Part shown: one piece after another, positions 16,938 through 26,100 of the stretch
Layout of the letters: every line of letters starts with the position of its first letter
How positions within the stretch are numbered: the first letter of the stretch is position 1
DNA from: an uncultured Collinsella sp.
GTDB lineage: Bacteria; Actinomycetota; Coriobacteriia; Coriobacteriales; Coriobacteriaceae
Reading direction: 5' to 3'
DNA: 64,000 bases
Assembly (NCBI GenBank): GCA_947001705.1
Contig: CAMQHT010000001.1
Location: forward strand, 62,001 to 126,000
Translations under genes and position numbers: made by a program
Notes under the pieces: generated by a model
Databases searched by the model: none
What the model was told of the DNA's origin: nothing
What the model saw: only the letters and a program-made list of their open reading frames with translations

Positions 16938-18170
16938 GTGGCCGTTACCGCGCTGTACGTGCACGTGCCGTTTTGCGCTCAAAAATGCCGCTATTGCGAC
17001 TTTGACTCGCGCAGCTTTGCTCTGTGTGATTTGGATGCTGCGCTCGATTCCTATTTTGAGCAGCTGTATGCGCGCCTCGATTCCTTTGGCGACGCCGGGG
17101 CGCTTGCGCAGGTCCGCACGGTCTATATTGGCGGCGGCACGCCGTCGCTGGCTGGGGAGCGCCTGGTGAAACTTGCCCGTCGTATCTCCATGTGGTGCAA
17201 GCCCGTTGAATTTACTTGCGAAGCCAATCCTGAGTCGCTGACCGCCGAGCTCGCCACCGCGCTTGCCGAGGCGGGTGTCACGCGCATCTCTCTGGGCGTG
17301 CAAACCCTCGACAATACCGAGCTGGCTGCTATTGGCCGCATTCACGATGCTAATCGGGCACTTGCGGCTATCGCGACGGTGAAGGATGCTGGCCTCGATG
17401 TGTCGTGCGACCTGATGTGCGGCCTTCCCGGGCAGACGGCCGCAAGCTGGCGGAGCACGCTCGATGGCGTGTTGGAGGCGGCGCCTCATCATGTGTCGGT
17501 CTACCCGCTCACGCTCGAGGAGGGCACGCCACTCTATCGCATGGCGTGCCGTGACGAGTCGCTCGAGCCCGACGAGGATTTTCAGGCTTCGTGCATGGAC
17601 GTGGCGCGTGAGCTCCTGGGTGCCGCCGGCTATCACCCGTATGAGGTGGCGAGCTACGCGCTCGACGGCCATGAATGCGCCCATAACATTGCCTACTGGA
17701 CCGGACGGGGCTACCTGGGCCTGGGCCGTTCTGCCGCCGGTATGCTTGATACTGGGGATTTCGACCGTCTTGCAGGTTTGTTCCCCGGCGTGTCTGCTCG
17801 AGGCGACGCGTACCGTGTGCGTTTGGTTCAGCGCGACGATGACGCGACGTCGTTTGAGGCCGAATACCTGTCGCAGCGAGAGGCTGCGGCCGAAGACCTG
17901 ATGCTCGCTTGTCGCATGACGCGCGGTATTGCGTCCGACCTGTTGGTTCGCGCGGCTCGTGTCATCCCGGCCGATGAGCTGACAGCCGCTTGTGATCGCG
18001 CGCTCGAATTGGGTCTTGCCACTTGGGTGCCCGAGACGCTCGGGGTCCATGAGGGACCCTTTACTTCGGCAGATGTCGTCGCGGGCCATGTTCGAGCTCG
18101 TTTAGCACCGACACACCTGGGCTGGCTCGATGGAAATGTTCTGTTCGAGCTGTTTTGGGATCTAGCTTAG
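16938..18170 (+). CDS. hemW: HemW-like radical SAM heme chaperone (oxygen-independent coproporphyrinogen oxidase family)
   Basis: The radical SAM cluster motif CAQKCRYCDF near residues 14-23 is preceded by ALYVHVPF, the HemW signature; IGGGTPS follows near residue 60. Length is 410 aa, slightly above the usual 380. HemW proteins deliver heme rather than oxidise coproporphyrinogen. The annotation as HemW rather than HemN rests on size and on CRYC lacking the extra HemN cysteine. GTG 16938 has GGAGG 7 nt upstream. It lies directly before the dnaJ genes, a common arrangement. Confidence 0.85.
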   Translation: MAVTALYVHVPFCAQKCRYCDFDSRSFALCDLDAALDSYFEQLYARLDSFGDAGALAQVRTVYIGGGTPSLAGERLVKLARRISMWCKPVEFTCEANPESLTAELATALAEAGVTRISLGVQTLDNTELAAIGRIHDANRALAAIATVKDAGLDVSCDLMCGLPGQTAASWRSTLDGVLEAAPHHVSVYPLTLEEGTPLYRMACRDESLEPDEDFQASCMDVARELLGAAGYHPYEVASYALDGHECAHNIAYWTGRGYLGLGRSAAGMLDTGDFDRLAGLFPGVSARGDAYRVRLVQRDDDATSFEAEYLSQREAAAEDLMLACRMTRGIASDLLVRAARVIPADELTAACDRALELGLATWVPETLGVHEGPFTSADVVAGHVRARLAPTHLGWLDGNVLFELFWDLA

Positions 18171-18228
18171 GCCGCTCGGGTAGAATTACCGGAATATATA
18201 CGCTGCTGTGAGCAGGAGGTTGCCGCGC

Positions 18229-19332
18229 ATGGCGACGATGAACGAAAAAGATTACTACGAGATTCTAGGTGTCTCCAAGGACGCCACCTCGCGTGATATT
18301 CAAAAGGCCTTCCAGCAAAAGGCCCGTAAGCTCCATCCGGACGTCAACAAAGAGCCGGATGCCGAGGAAAAGTTTAAAGAGGTTTCCGAGGCCTACGCCG
18401 TGCTTTCGGATGAGCAAAAACGTGCGCGCTACGATGCCATGCGTTCTGGCAATCCCTTTGCCGGTGCCCCTACGGCTTCGCCCTATGGTGGCGGCTATGC
18501 CGGCAACACGGGCTATGGCAATCCCTTTGAGGGCGGCTTTCCTTTTGGCGGTGCCTGGGGCCAGCAGCGTCGCGGCCAGGCTGCCTACAATCCCGAGAAC
18601 GGCGCCAACGTGGTCGTCGATATCAAACTGGACGCCAAGGAGGCCAAGGACGGTGCCCGCAAGACCGTCCGCTATACGCGCTTCGATACCTGTGGTCACT
18701 GCGGCGGCTCGGGTTCTGTCTCCTCCGAGCATGCCCATACCTGCCCGAGCTGCGGTGGCCGCGGGCACATCGACGTCGACTTGTCCTTCCTGTTTGGTGC
18801 GGGCACGTTCCAGTCGGTCTGCCCCGAGTGCGGCGGTTCCGGTAAGGTCGTGGCCGACCCCTGCCCCGATTGCGGTGGCAGCGGTCGTACTCGCGTAACC
18901 TCCGAGCAGACGATTGAGTTTCCTGCCGGCACGCACGATGGCGACGAGGTCCGCATTAGCGGCATGGGTCACGCCGGCACTAACGGTGCCGCTGGCGGTG
19001 ATCTAGTCGGCCGTGCCCATGTCGAGTCCGAGCGCTTGGAAGGCAAAGCTCGTACCGGTTTTTACCTGATGGGCATCGTGGCGCCGTTTTTGGTACTCTC
19101 TGCCATCTCGGGCGTGTTCTCGGCCTTTGCTGTGATGTGCTTTATTCCGTTTACCATGGGCCTGTTCATGGTGCTTTCGGACGGCGTGCTTCATCGCAGC
19201 CTGCTGTGGTGGAAGCGCGGTGCGATGCAGTTTGCCAACGGTTTTGCCAATGGCTTCATGTTCGCGCTCGTGTCGGTTTGGTTCGCGAGCTGCTCGCAAC
19301 GGGCCATGCTTTCGCCTTACGGAATGCAATAA
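18229..19332 (+). CDS. Atypical DnaJ with C-terminal transmembrane segments
   Basis: The 367-aa protein starts with a canonical J-domain (residues 4-70, HPD intact in LHPDVNK), then a G/F-rich linker and four CxxCxGxG zinc-finger repeats (CGHCGGSG, CPSCGGRG, CPECGGSG, CPDCGGSG). After a short piece of the substrate-binding domain (to about residue 260), the usual second beta-barrel is replaced by about 100 residues with two or three hydrophobic segments (FYLMGIVAPFLVLSAISGVF, AVMCFIPFTMGLFMVL, FANGFMFALVSVWFA). This suggests a membrane-tethered co-chaperone. ATG 18229 has AGGAGG. A TAGAAT -10-like element lies at 18181-18186. A normal dnaJ follows, so this copy may be specialised. Confidence 0.85.
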   Translation: MATMNEKDYYEILGVSKDATSRDIQKAFQQKARKLHPDVNKEPDAEEKFKEVSEAYAVLSDEQKRARYDAMRSGNPFAGAPTASPYGGGYAGNTGYGNPFEGGFPFGGAWGQQRRGQAAYNPENGANVVVDIKLDAKEAKDGARKTVRYTRFDTCGHCGGSGSVSSEHAHTCPSCGGRGHIDVDLSFLFGAGTFQSVCPECGGSGKVVADPCPDCGGSGRTRVTSEQTIEFPAGTHDGDEVRISGMGHAGTNGAAGGDLVGRAHVESERLEGKARTGFYLMGIVAPFLVLSAISGVFSAFAVMCFIPFTMGLFMVLSDGVLHRSLLWWKRGAMQFANGFANGFMFALVSVWFASCSQRAMLSPYGMQ

Positions 19333-19413
19333 CATCAAACCCTCTGTTTGCGGTTGGCCCAGCTTGGGTATAGGACGCACTGTGACAATAATGAAAGTCG
19401 GAAGGATTCGGTC

Positions 19414-20562
19414 GTGTCGGAAAATAGGGATTACTACGAGGTACTTGGCGTCGACAAGGATGCCGACGCGCGGACGATTAAGCGCGCGTTTCTAAAGAAG
19501 GCCCGTACCGTACACCCGGACGTTTCGGACGACCCCGAGGCCGAGGCCAAGTTCAAGGAGCTCAACGAGGCCTATTCCGTTCTTTCCGATGAGCAGAAGC
19601 GTGCTAACTACGACCGTTACGGCACTGCCGACGGCCCTGGTGGTTCGGGCTACGTCGATATCAACGATATCTTTGGTGGTATGGGCATGGACGACTTGTT
19701 CTCGTCGTTTTTTGGCGGCGGTGCCGGCGGTGGCGCCCGCAGCCGTCGCGAGCGTCGTCGCGGTCGTGACATGGCCATCTCGCTTTCGGTGACGCTCGAG
19801 GAGGCGGCGCTCGGCTGCAAAAAGACAATCAGCTATGACCGCTTTGCTCCTTGCGAGGACTGCAATGGCACCGGTAGGGCAGAGGGCGCACAGGAAAAGC
19901 AGTGCGGCCGCTGCCACGGCACGGGCTATGTCACGACGGTTCAGCGATCGTTTTTGGGCCAGGTTCAGTCTTCCTCGCCTTGCCCCGACTGCCATGGCGA
20001 GGGCACGGTTATCGACCATCCCTGCGAGACCTGCGATGGTCAGGGCCGCACGCCTTCGCATGAAAAGATTGACATCGATATTCCCGCCGGCGTTTCGACC
20101 GGTCGACAGCTGCGTGTGAGCGGCTTTGGCGAGGCCGGTCTTCGCGGCGAGCCTTCGGGCGACTTGATTGTCAACGTGCGCGTTGCCGACCATGAGCGCT
20201 TTAAGCGCAACGGTGACGACCTGTACCTGGTGAGCGATATCTCGATTGCGCAGGCTGCGCTCGGCTGCGAGATCGATGTCGAGGGCATTATGCCCGACGA
20301 GGTCGTTAAGGTGTGCGTCCCCGCCGGCGCCCAGTACGGCGACACCGTGAGCGTCAATAATTACGGCATGCCGCGCATTGGCGGTGGCGGTTCGCGTGGC
20401 CGCTTGATCGTGCAACTGCGCGTGGTCGTTCCCACCAATCTTTCCAATAAGCAGCGCGAGCTGCTCCGTGCTTTTGCCGATGAGATGGGCGATGACGTCG
20501 CTTCCGGTAAGAAGTCGGTGACCGACCGTATCAAGAGTGCCCTCGACGATATCCTCGATTAA
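19414..20562 (+). CDS. dnaJ: Chaperone protein DnaJ
   Basis: Standard class I co-chaperone stimulating DnaK ATPase. The 382-aa protein has a J-domain with HPD (VHPDVSDD), G/F region, four zinc-finger repeats (CEDCNGTG, CGRCHGTG, CPDCHGEG, CETCDGQG) and complete C-terminal domains I and II. GTG 19414 is chosen for GGAAGGA and because it gives MSENRDYYEVLG; the frame opens earlier without an RBS. dnaK, grpE and hrcA are not nearby. mtaB follows after 9 nt. Confidence 0.94.
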   Translation: MSENRDYYEVLGVDKDADARTIKRAFLKKARTVHPDVSDDPEAEAKFKELNEAYSVLSDEQKRANYDRYGTADGPGGSGYVDINDIFGGMGMDDLFSSFFGGGAGGGARSRRERRRGRDMAISLSVTLEEAALGCKKTISYDRFAPCEDCNGTGRAEGAQEKQCGRCHGTGYVTTVQRSFLGQVQSSSPCPDCHGEGTVIDHPCETCDGQGRTPSHEKIDIDIPAGVSTGRQLRVSGFGEAGLRGEPSGDLIVNVRVADHERFKRNGDDLYLVSDISIAQAALGCEIDVEGIMPDEVVKVCVPAGAQYGDTVSVNNYGMPRIGGGGSRGRLIVQLRVVVPTNLSNKQRELLRAFADEMGDDVASGKKSVTDRIKSALDDILD

Positions 20563-20571
20563 GGAGCCCGC

Positions 20572-21864
20572 GTGCTCGCACCCCATATTTCCGTCGTCAA
20601 CCTCGGCTGCCGTGTCAACCGGGTTGAGTCTGACCGTATCACTGCCGATCTTATGCGCCTGGGTTTTGCTATGGTGGAGCCCCAGGATGCCGACCTGATC
20701 GTCATTAACACCTGTGCCGTTACGGGCGAGGCCGAGGCCAAGACCCGTAAGGCCGTCCGTCATGCGCTGGCCCATCCAAATGAGCCCTATGTAGTCGTGA
20801 CCGGATGCGTGGTCAATTTGCATCCCGAGGAGCTGTTGGAGCTTTCGGATCGCGTGATTGCCGAGCCGTCTAAGATCGATGTCGCCGAACGTGTCTGCGA
20901 TGTGCTGGGCGTTGAGTCCGATAGCGTTCCCGCCTGCAGCGATGGTGACGTGGTCGATGCGCTCGGTCGTTCGCGGCTGGGCGTGAAGATCCAGGATGGC
21001 TGCAACCACCGTTGCACCTATTGCATCGTGTGGAAGGCCCGCGGTCCCGAGCGTTCCGTGCCCGTCGAGTCCGTGCTTGAGCAAGTTCGCGAGGCCCAGG
21101 AGGCCGGCGTGCCCGAGGTGGTGCTGACCGGTGTGAACCTGGGTGCCTACGATGGCAAGAGCGCGACCGACGAGCATGTCGAAATCGATGAGCTGCTCGA
21201 GGCCATCATGGAGCGCACGACTATTGCGCATGTGCGCATTTCCTCGGTCGAACCCATGGATATCTCTGAGCGCCTGCTTAAGGTTATGGCGCGCTATCCG
21301 CAGCGTATTGCCCCGTTTTTGCACCTGCCCGTACAGTCCGGCTGTACGGCGACGCTGCATCGCATGGGTCGTCCCTATAGTGCCGAGGCCTTTGAGGACA
21401 CGGTGCGCATGATTCGCGCCATCCTGCCGCAGGCGTCTCTTTCGTGCGACGTCATCGTCGGTTTTCCTGGTGAGACGGACGAGGAGTTCGAGGAGTCGCT
21501 GGCGCTGTGCCGCCGCGTGGGGTTCTCGCGTATGCACGTGTTCCGCTACAGTAAGCGTCCCGGTACCCTTGCTGCCGACATGCCCGACCAGGTGCCGCCC
21601 GAGGTTATGGCCGAGCGCAGCCGCCGTATGCGAGACGCGGCGCAGGAGCTCGCTATCGCCGACGCTCGTCGTCGCGTGGGCACCGTTGAGCGCGCCGTGC
21701 TCGAGTATGGTGACAACCTGACGCTCGGTTCGTTCCATCATGCCCGTCTTGACGATACCTGTGGACTTACAGCCCCGTGCCTGCTCGATGTTGCTATCAT
21801 CGGAGTCGATGATTCCGGCTTGGTCCATGCGCGCAGGGAGGTCCATGGAAGCCTCGAAGATTAG
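20572..21864 (+). CDS. mtaB: tRNA t6A37 methylthiotransferase MtaB
   Basis: Radical SAM enzyme adding a methylthio group to t6A37 of tRNA. The 430-aa protein has the UPF0004 domain with three cysteines (NLGCRVN, INTCAVTGEAE, VTGCVV), the radical SAM motif CNHRCTYC and a C-terminal TRAM-like region. NLGCRVN separates it from MiaB (GCQMN) and RimO (LGCAKN), both also present in this window. The usual CxxP after the third cysteine is replaced by CIVWKARG. GTG 20572 follows AAGGAG, which overlaps the dnaJ stop. The end overlaps the phoH start by 20 nt. Confidence 0.92.
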   Translation: MLAPHISVVNLGCRVNRVESDRITADLMRLGFAMVEPQDADLIVINTCAVTGEAEAKTRKAVRHALAHPNEPYVVVTGCVVNLHPEELLELSDRVIAEPSKIDVAERVCDVLGVESDSVPACSDGDVVDALGRSRLGVKIQDGCNHRCTYCIVWKARGPERSVPVESVLEQVREAQEAGVPEVVLTGVNLGAYDGKSATDEHVEIDELLEAIMERTTIAHVRISSVEPMDISERLLKVMARYPQRIAPFLHLPVQSGCTATLHRMGRPYSAEAFEDTVRMIRAILPQASLSCDVIVGFPGETDEEFEESLALCRRVGFSRMHVFRYSKRPGTLAADMPDQVPPEVMAERSRRMRDAAQELAIADARRRVGTVERAVLEYGDNLTLGSFHHARLDDTCGLTAPCLLDVAIIGVDDSGLVHARREVHGSLED

Positions 21865-22831
21865 ACTTACCGTTCCCGAGGGAGTTGATCCCTCGCGTGT
21901 TTTGGGCGCCGGCGACGGCGTCCTTCGTGCGCTCGAGAGCTTGGTTCGCGCTCACGTGGTCGCCCGTGGCGATAGGATCTCCGTGAGCGGCGACCCGGAC
22001 GAGGTCGAGCTCGTGGCTCGCTTTTTCGAACATGCTTTTCGCGAGGCGGCGGCCGGTCGTACCCTGTCTGCCGACGATGTCTCGCGTTGCCTGGCCGTCT
22101 TGCGCGACGGCGAGCATGAGGCCACATCGCTTCGCGATGACGTGCTGCTTTCGTATCGCGGTCGCGTCATTCGTCCCAAGACGCTTGGGCAAAAGCGCTA
22201 TGTGGATGCCATTCGTTCGCATACCATCACCTTTGGCTTGGGTCCTGCCGGTACCGGTAAGACCTATCTGGCCATGGCGCTCGCCGTTGCCGCGCTCAAG
22301 CGCCATGAGGTGGGCCGTTTGATCTTGACGCGTCCGGTTGTCGAAGCAGGGGAGAACCTGGGCTTTTTGCCCGGCACCCTCGAGGAAAAGATCGATCCGT
22401 ACATGCGCCCGCTCTACGATGCCCTTTTTGACATGATGGATCGTGAGCGCACCGATGAGCTTATGGAGCGCGGCGTGATCGAGATCGCCCCGCTCGCCTA
22501 CATGCGCGGTCGTACGCTGAGCGATGCTTTCGTGGTGCTCGACGAGGCGCAAAATACCACGCCCGAGCAGATGAAGATGTTCCTGACACGCCTTGGATTC
22601 AACTCCAAGTTCGTGATTACCGGCGACCTCAGCCAGCGCGACCTGGTGGGTCGTCGTGGTGGCTTGGCGGATGTCGAGAAGATTTTGGGCCGTGTCGACG
22701 ATGTGGCGTTTGCACACCTGGAGCGCGCCGACGTGGTGCGTCATGCCCTAGTGGGTTGTATCGTTGAGGCATATGATGCTTATGATGACGTGCGTGAGCA
22801 ACGCTCACGCGACCGAAAGGAGTCCCGTTGA
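21845..22831 (+). CDS. phoH: PhoH-like ATPase
   Basis: Cytoplasmic P-loop ATPase of the PhoH/YbeZ family, thought to act in RNA metabolism with YbeY. The 328-aa protein has Walker A GPAGTGKT near residue 140 and Walker B VVLDEAQN near 236; the N-terminal 90 residues form the family KH-like region. ATG 21845 is chosen for GGGAGG. The stop overlaps the ybeY TTG (TTGA), keeping the conserved phoH-ybeY pair coupled. Confidence 0.94.
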   Translation: MEASKIRLTVPEGVDPSRVLGAGDGVLRALESLVRAHVVARGDRISVSGDPDEVELVARFFEHAFREAAAGRTLSADDVSRCLAVLRDGEHEATSLRDDVLLSYRGRVIRPKTLGQKRYVDAIRSHTITFGLGPAGTGKTYLAMALAVAALKRHEVGRLILTRPVVEAGENLGFLPGTLEEKIDPYMRPLYDALFDMMDRERTDELMERGVIEIAPLAYMRGRTLSDAFVVLDEAQNTTPEQMKMFLTRLGFNSKFVITGDLSQRDLVGRRGGLADVEKILGRVDDVAFAHLERADVVRHALVGCIVEAYDAYDDVREQRSRDRKESR

Positions 22832-23337
22832 GTGTATTGATCAGCAACGATGCCGAGCTCGATACGCTGCTCGATGCTCAGGAGGTGGAGCACATCTGCG
22901 AGGTCGTGCTTGCCGCCGAGGGCGTTGAGCGTGAAGTCGAGATTTCCCTTTCGTATGTCGACGAGGACGAGATGCACGAGCTCAACCACGAGTGGCGCGG
23001 TATCGACCGCACCACCGATGTGCTCTCGTTTGAGTGCGATTCGGCCTTTGACGATGACATTCCCGCCGATGAGACGCTCGAGCTCGGCGATATCATCTTG
23101 GCCCCGCAGGTTATTGCCCGTCAGGCCCCCGGTTTTGGCAATAGCCCCGCTGACGAGTGCCGTCTGATGCTCGTTCACGGCATGCTGCACCTGCTGGGCT
23201 ATGACCACATCGAGGACGACGAGGCCGAGGTTATGGAGGCCCGCGAGGACGCTATCCTGCGCGATCTGGCGCTCGAGCGCGGCGAGGATCCCAAACTGGT
23301 TCACGTCGGCCCCATCACCAATCATGCCCACGACTAG
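22828..23337 (+). CDS. ybeY: Endoribonuclease YbeY
   Basis: Metallo-endoribonuclease in 16S rRNA 3' maturation and ribosome quality control. The 169-aa protein has the zinc motif HGMLHLLGYDH near residues 117-127 and the conserved RxTDVLSF segment (RTTDVLSFE). The start is a rare TTG at 22828, supported by AAAGGAG and by overlap with the phoH stop; no other in-frame start gives the full domain. Confidence 0.94.
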   Translation: MSVLISNDAELDTLLDAQEVEHICEVVLAAEGVEREVEISLSYVDEDEMHELNHEWRGIDRTTDVLSFECDSAFDDDIPADETLELGDIILAPQVIARQAPGFGNSPADECRLMLVHGMLHLLGYDHIEDDEAEVMEAREDAILRDLALERGEDPKLVHVGPITNHAHD

Positions 23338-23346
23338 GAGCCGTTT

Positions 23347-23724
23347 ATGATTCCCGGATCGAACAAGGACCATCCGTCCTTTTTAAAGTCGTTCTCCTAC
23401 GCCATGGAGGGCTTCGTCACCGCCGTCAAGACCGAGCGCAACATTAAGGTCATGCTCGTGGCGGGCGTGTGCACCGTCATTGCCGGCTGCATCGTGGGGC
23501 TCGACATTGCCGAGTGGGCCACGATTATCATCTGCTGCGGCCTGGTGATTCACGGCGAGCTGTGCAATACCGCCATGGAGGCCATTGTCGATCTGGCGAC
23601 CCAGGAGCTCCATCCGCTGGCAAAACGCGCCAAGGACATCGCCGCCGCCTCTGTATACGTTCTTTCCATCACCGCCGCGATTGTGGGCGTGCTGGTATTT
23701 GCCCACGCGCTCGGCTTTATTTAG
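23347..23724 (+). CDS. dgkA: Diacylglycerol / undecaprenol kinase
   Basis: Small integral membrane kinase that recycles lipid alcohols, in Gram-positives mainly undecaprenol. The 125-aa protein has an N-terminal amphipathic part, three transmembrane helices and the active-site motifs GELCNTAMEAIVDL and AKDIAAASVYV. It sits between ybeY and era, as in many Gram-positive genomes. Confidence 0.9.
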   Translation: MIPGSNKDHPSFLKSFSYAMEGFVTAVKTERNIKVMLVAGVCTVIAGCIVGLDIAEWATIIICCGLVIHGELCNTAMEAIVDLATQELHPLAKRAKDIAAASVYVLSITAAIVGVLVFAHALGFI

Positions 23725-23736
23725 AAAGGGATTCCC

Positions 23737-24804
23737 ATGTCCGACAATATGCAGTCTACCGATGAGATTTTGGACAACGAGTCCCCGGATGCTAAGGCGA
23801 CCGAGGCCTATGAGGAAGTCGAGGAGTTCGACCCGTTTGAGGGCATGAGCGACGAGGAGCTCGACGCCCTGTGCGATGAGGACGACAGCCTCGCGGGCTT
23901 TGGCGACGTTGAGCCCGGTTTCCGCAGTGGCTTCGTGGCCTTGGTCGGCCGCCCCAACGCCGGTAAGTCAACGCTGCTCAACGCCTGCTATGGCAAAAAG
24001 GTCGCCATCACCTCGCCGGTGGCCCAGACGACCCGCCGCCGCATGCGCGCCGTCGTCAACCGCCCCGGCTACCAGCTGGTCTTTGTCGATACCCCGGGTA
24101 TCCACAAGCCCAAGGACGGTCTAGGGTCCGAGCTGAACAAGAGCGCGCTGTTCGAGCTGAACGATGTCGATGTTGTCGCGTTTTTGATTGATGCCACCAA
24201 ACCGATCGGCAGGGGAGACGCCTGGGTTGCCGAGCGTGTCAAGAATGCCCGTTCCAAGAAGGTCCTGGTGCTCACCAAGGCCGATGAGGCCGACCCCGCA
24301 CAGGTCATGGAGCAGCTTAAGGCAGCCCACGAGCTTATGGACTTTGACGACGAGATCGTGACGTCGTCGGTCAAGAACTTCAACGTCGATGCCTTTATCG
24401 AGACCGTTGCGCACTTTTTGCCCGAGGGCCCGCGTTGGTTCCCCGAGGACATGGGTACCGACGCTTCTGACGAGACGCTCGTTGCCGAGTTTGTGCGCGA
24501 GAAGGTCTTGCGCCGCACCCGTGATGAGATCCCTCACTCCGTTGGCGTAATCTGCGACGCGCTCGAGCAGACCAAGAAGGTGCTGCGCGTGCACGCCACT
24601 ATTTACGTCGAGCGCGAGGGCCAAAAGGGCATCATCATCGGCAAGGGCGGCGAGATGATCAAGCATATCGGTATCGACGCCCGTCGCGATCTTGAGCGCA
24701 TTTTTGGCACGCAGGTCTTTTTGGAGCTGGACGTGAAGGTCAAGGCCGGCTGGCGTGACGACGAGGCCCAGATTCGCCGCTTTGGCTACAACGCCGAGGA
24801 CTAA
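23737..24804 (+). CDS. era: GTPase Era with acidic N-terminal extension
   Basis: Ribosome-assembly GTPase binding 16S rRNA. GTPase motifs: GRPNAGKST (G1), DTPG (G3), TKAD (G4); the C-terminal KH domain holds IIIGKGGEMIKHIG. The protein is 355 aa, about 55 residues longer than typical; the extra is a highly acidic N-terminal tail (residues 1-60, rich in Glu/Asp). ATG 23737 has a good AAGGG RBS and no later start with an RBS is seen, so the tail appears genuine. Confidence 0.94.
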   Translation: MSDNMQSTDEILDNESPDAKATEAYEEVEEFDPFEGMSDEELDALCDEDDSLAGFGDVEPGFRSGFVALVGRPNAGKSTLLNACYGKKVAITSPVAQTTRRRMRAVVNRPGYQLVFVDTPGIHKPKDGLGSELNKSALFELNDVDVVAFLIDATKPIGRGDAWVAERVKNARSKKVLVLTKADEADPAQVMEQLKAAHELMDFDDEIVTSSVKNFNVDAFIETVAHFLPEGPRWFPEDMGTDASDETLVAEFVREKVLRRTRDEIPHSVGVICDALEQTKKVLRVHATIYVEREGQKGIIIGKGGEMIKHIGIDARRDLERIFGTQVFLELDVKVKAGWRDDEAQIRRFGYNAED

Positions 24805-24819
24805 GGACGCGCAGCGCGC

Positions 24820-25569
24820 ATGGCAGGCTCCCGGACATATCGCACGAAGGTGCTCGTGCTCGACAAGACCAAGCTCAAAGAGACCGATCTGATTCTGACG
24901 ATGCTTGACGAGCGGGGTCGTCAGGTTCGTGCCGTGGCAAAGGGGGCCCGCAAACCCGGTGGGCGCTTGGCGGCGCGCTGCGAATTATTCTGTACCGTCG
25001 ATATGCTGCTCGCACATGGACGCTCGCTCGACGTTGTTTCTCAGGCCGAGCTTTTGGAAGCGCCGGTTGGCGCCGCGCCCGATTACGAGACGACCTGCGC
25101 CGCAAGCGCGATTGCCGAGGTCGCGCGCGTGTGCTCATTCGAGGATGCCGAGGACCCGTTTACCTTTGCCATCACGCAGCGGGCGCTCACGCTTGTCGGC
25201 TGTGGGCTCGACTCGGCACATATGGACCTGCTCGTGGCGGCCTTTGTCTTTAAACTTCTGTCGCACGTGGGCTATCGACCCGATTTTTCGGCCTGCGTGC
25301 TGTGCGGAGACCCCATGCTGTCGTACTTTTCGCCCCAGGCGGGCGGGCTCATGTGCGGTTCGTGCGCGTCGAGCGTTCCGGGTGCCGAGCTGGTTTCGAC
25401 CGGTGAGGTCGAGTGGCTGCGCGCCCTCATGTCCATGACCTTCGATGCACTCATGGTCGAGCGAATCGACCCGCATACGGCGGCGTTCTTGCTCGGGCTT
25501 TCGCATGTGTGGGCTGCGACGCACACCGACCAGCGCCTCCGTGCGATGGAATTCATGTTGGGTCGGTGA
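24820..25569 (+). CDS. recO: DNA repair protein RecO
   Basis: RecFOR-pathway mediator that loads RecA on SSB-coated DNA. The 249-aa protein has an N-terminal OB fold (TKVLVLDKTKLKETDLILTM) and a zinc site CVLCG plus CGSC near residues 163-186. It follows era by 15 nt, a frequent pairing. Confidence 0.92.
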   Translation: MAGSRTYRTKVLVLDKTKLKETDLILTMLDERGRQVRAVAKGARKPGGRLAARCELFCTVDMLLAHGRSLDVVSQAELLEAPVGAAPDYETTCAASAIAEVARVCSFEDAEDPFTFAITQRALTLVGCGLDSAHMDLLVAAFVFKLLSHVGYRPDFSACVLCGDPMLSYFSPQAGGLMCGSCASSVPGAELVSTGEVEWLRALMSMTFDALMVERIDPHTAAFLLGLSHVWAATHTDQRLRAMEFMLGR

Positions 25570-25670
25570 TGATGCGCATGGGCGGTCTGCTTGTGGTAAC
25601 ATACCGACCTGTTGGTACCTCGACCTTGGATGCTCGCTCCACCGACGGCTTCCCAGTCCGAGGCGAATAG

Positions 25671-25688
25671 TGTCGCCCGCGGGCGACA
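25671..25688. promoter_or_regulatory. Perfect 18-nt palindrome in the rpsO leader
   Basis: TGTCGCCC-GC-GGGCGACA lies 5-10 nt upstream of the rpsO RBS. As RNA it would form a strong hairpin close to the ribosome-binding site, a plausible S15 autoregulation element. Confidence 0.45.
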
Positions 25689-25707
25689 AGAAACGAAAGG
25701 TGAAACA

Positions 25708-25986
25708 ATGACTGTTTCCAAAGAGCGCAAGGCTGAGCTGACTGCCCAGTTCGGTAACACCCCGGTCGACACCGGCAACCCCAAGGTTCAGGTCGCCATC
25801 CTGTCCGAGCGCATCAAGGAGCTGACCGAGCACATGAAGTCCCACCAGAAGGACTTCCACACCCGTCGTGGCCTGCTCATGCTCGTCGGCCGTCGTCGTC
25901 GTCTTCTCTCCTACATCAAGAAGAACGACATCGTCGAGTACCGTGAGCTCATCAAGGCTCTGGGCATCCGCGACAACATCCAGTAA
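25708..25986 (+). CDS. rpsO: 30S ribosomal protein S15 (uS15)
   Basis: Binds the 16S central domain; 92 aa. ATG 25708 with GAAAGG upstream gives MTVSKERKAELTAQFG, matching the family; conserved SEHLN-like and RRRLLSYIKK segments are present. A 120-nt leader with a palindrome precedes it. A terminator separates it from pnp, the classic rpsO-pnp neighbour pair. Confidence 0.96.
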   Translation: MTVSKERKAELTAQFGNTPVDTGNPKVQVAILSERIKELTEHMKSHQKDFHTRRGLLMLVGRRRRLLSYIKKNDIVEYRELIKALGIRDNIQ

Positions 25987-26001
25987 GGATTTGTACATGC
26001 T

Positions 26002-26033
26002 AAGAGCGTCCTGCGCAGCGGGGCGCTCTTTTT
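26002..26033 (+). terminator. Rho-independent terminator after rpsO
   Basis: AAGAGCG (26002-26008) pairs with CGCTCTT (26024-26030), with further pairing in the loop, and runs into TTTTT. Confidence 0.88.
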
Positions 26034-26100
26034 GTGTAAGGGCGCGAACAATCACGCTCTGAAGCGTGGCGGGGGCAGGGGGCCCGCGTCACATGAGAAG

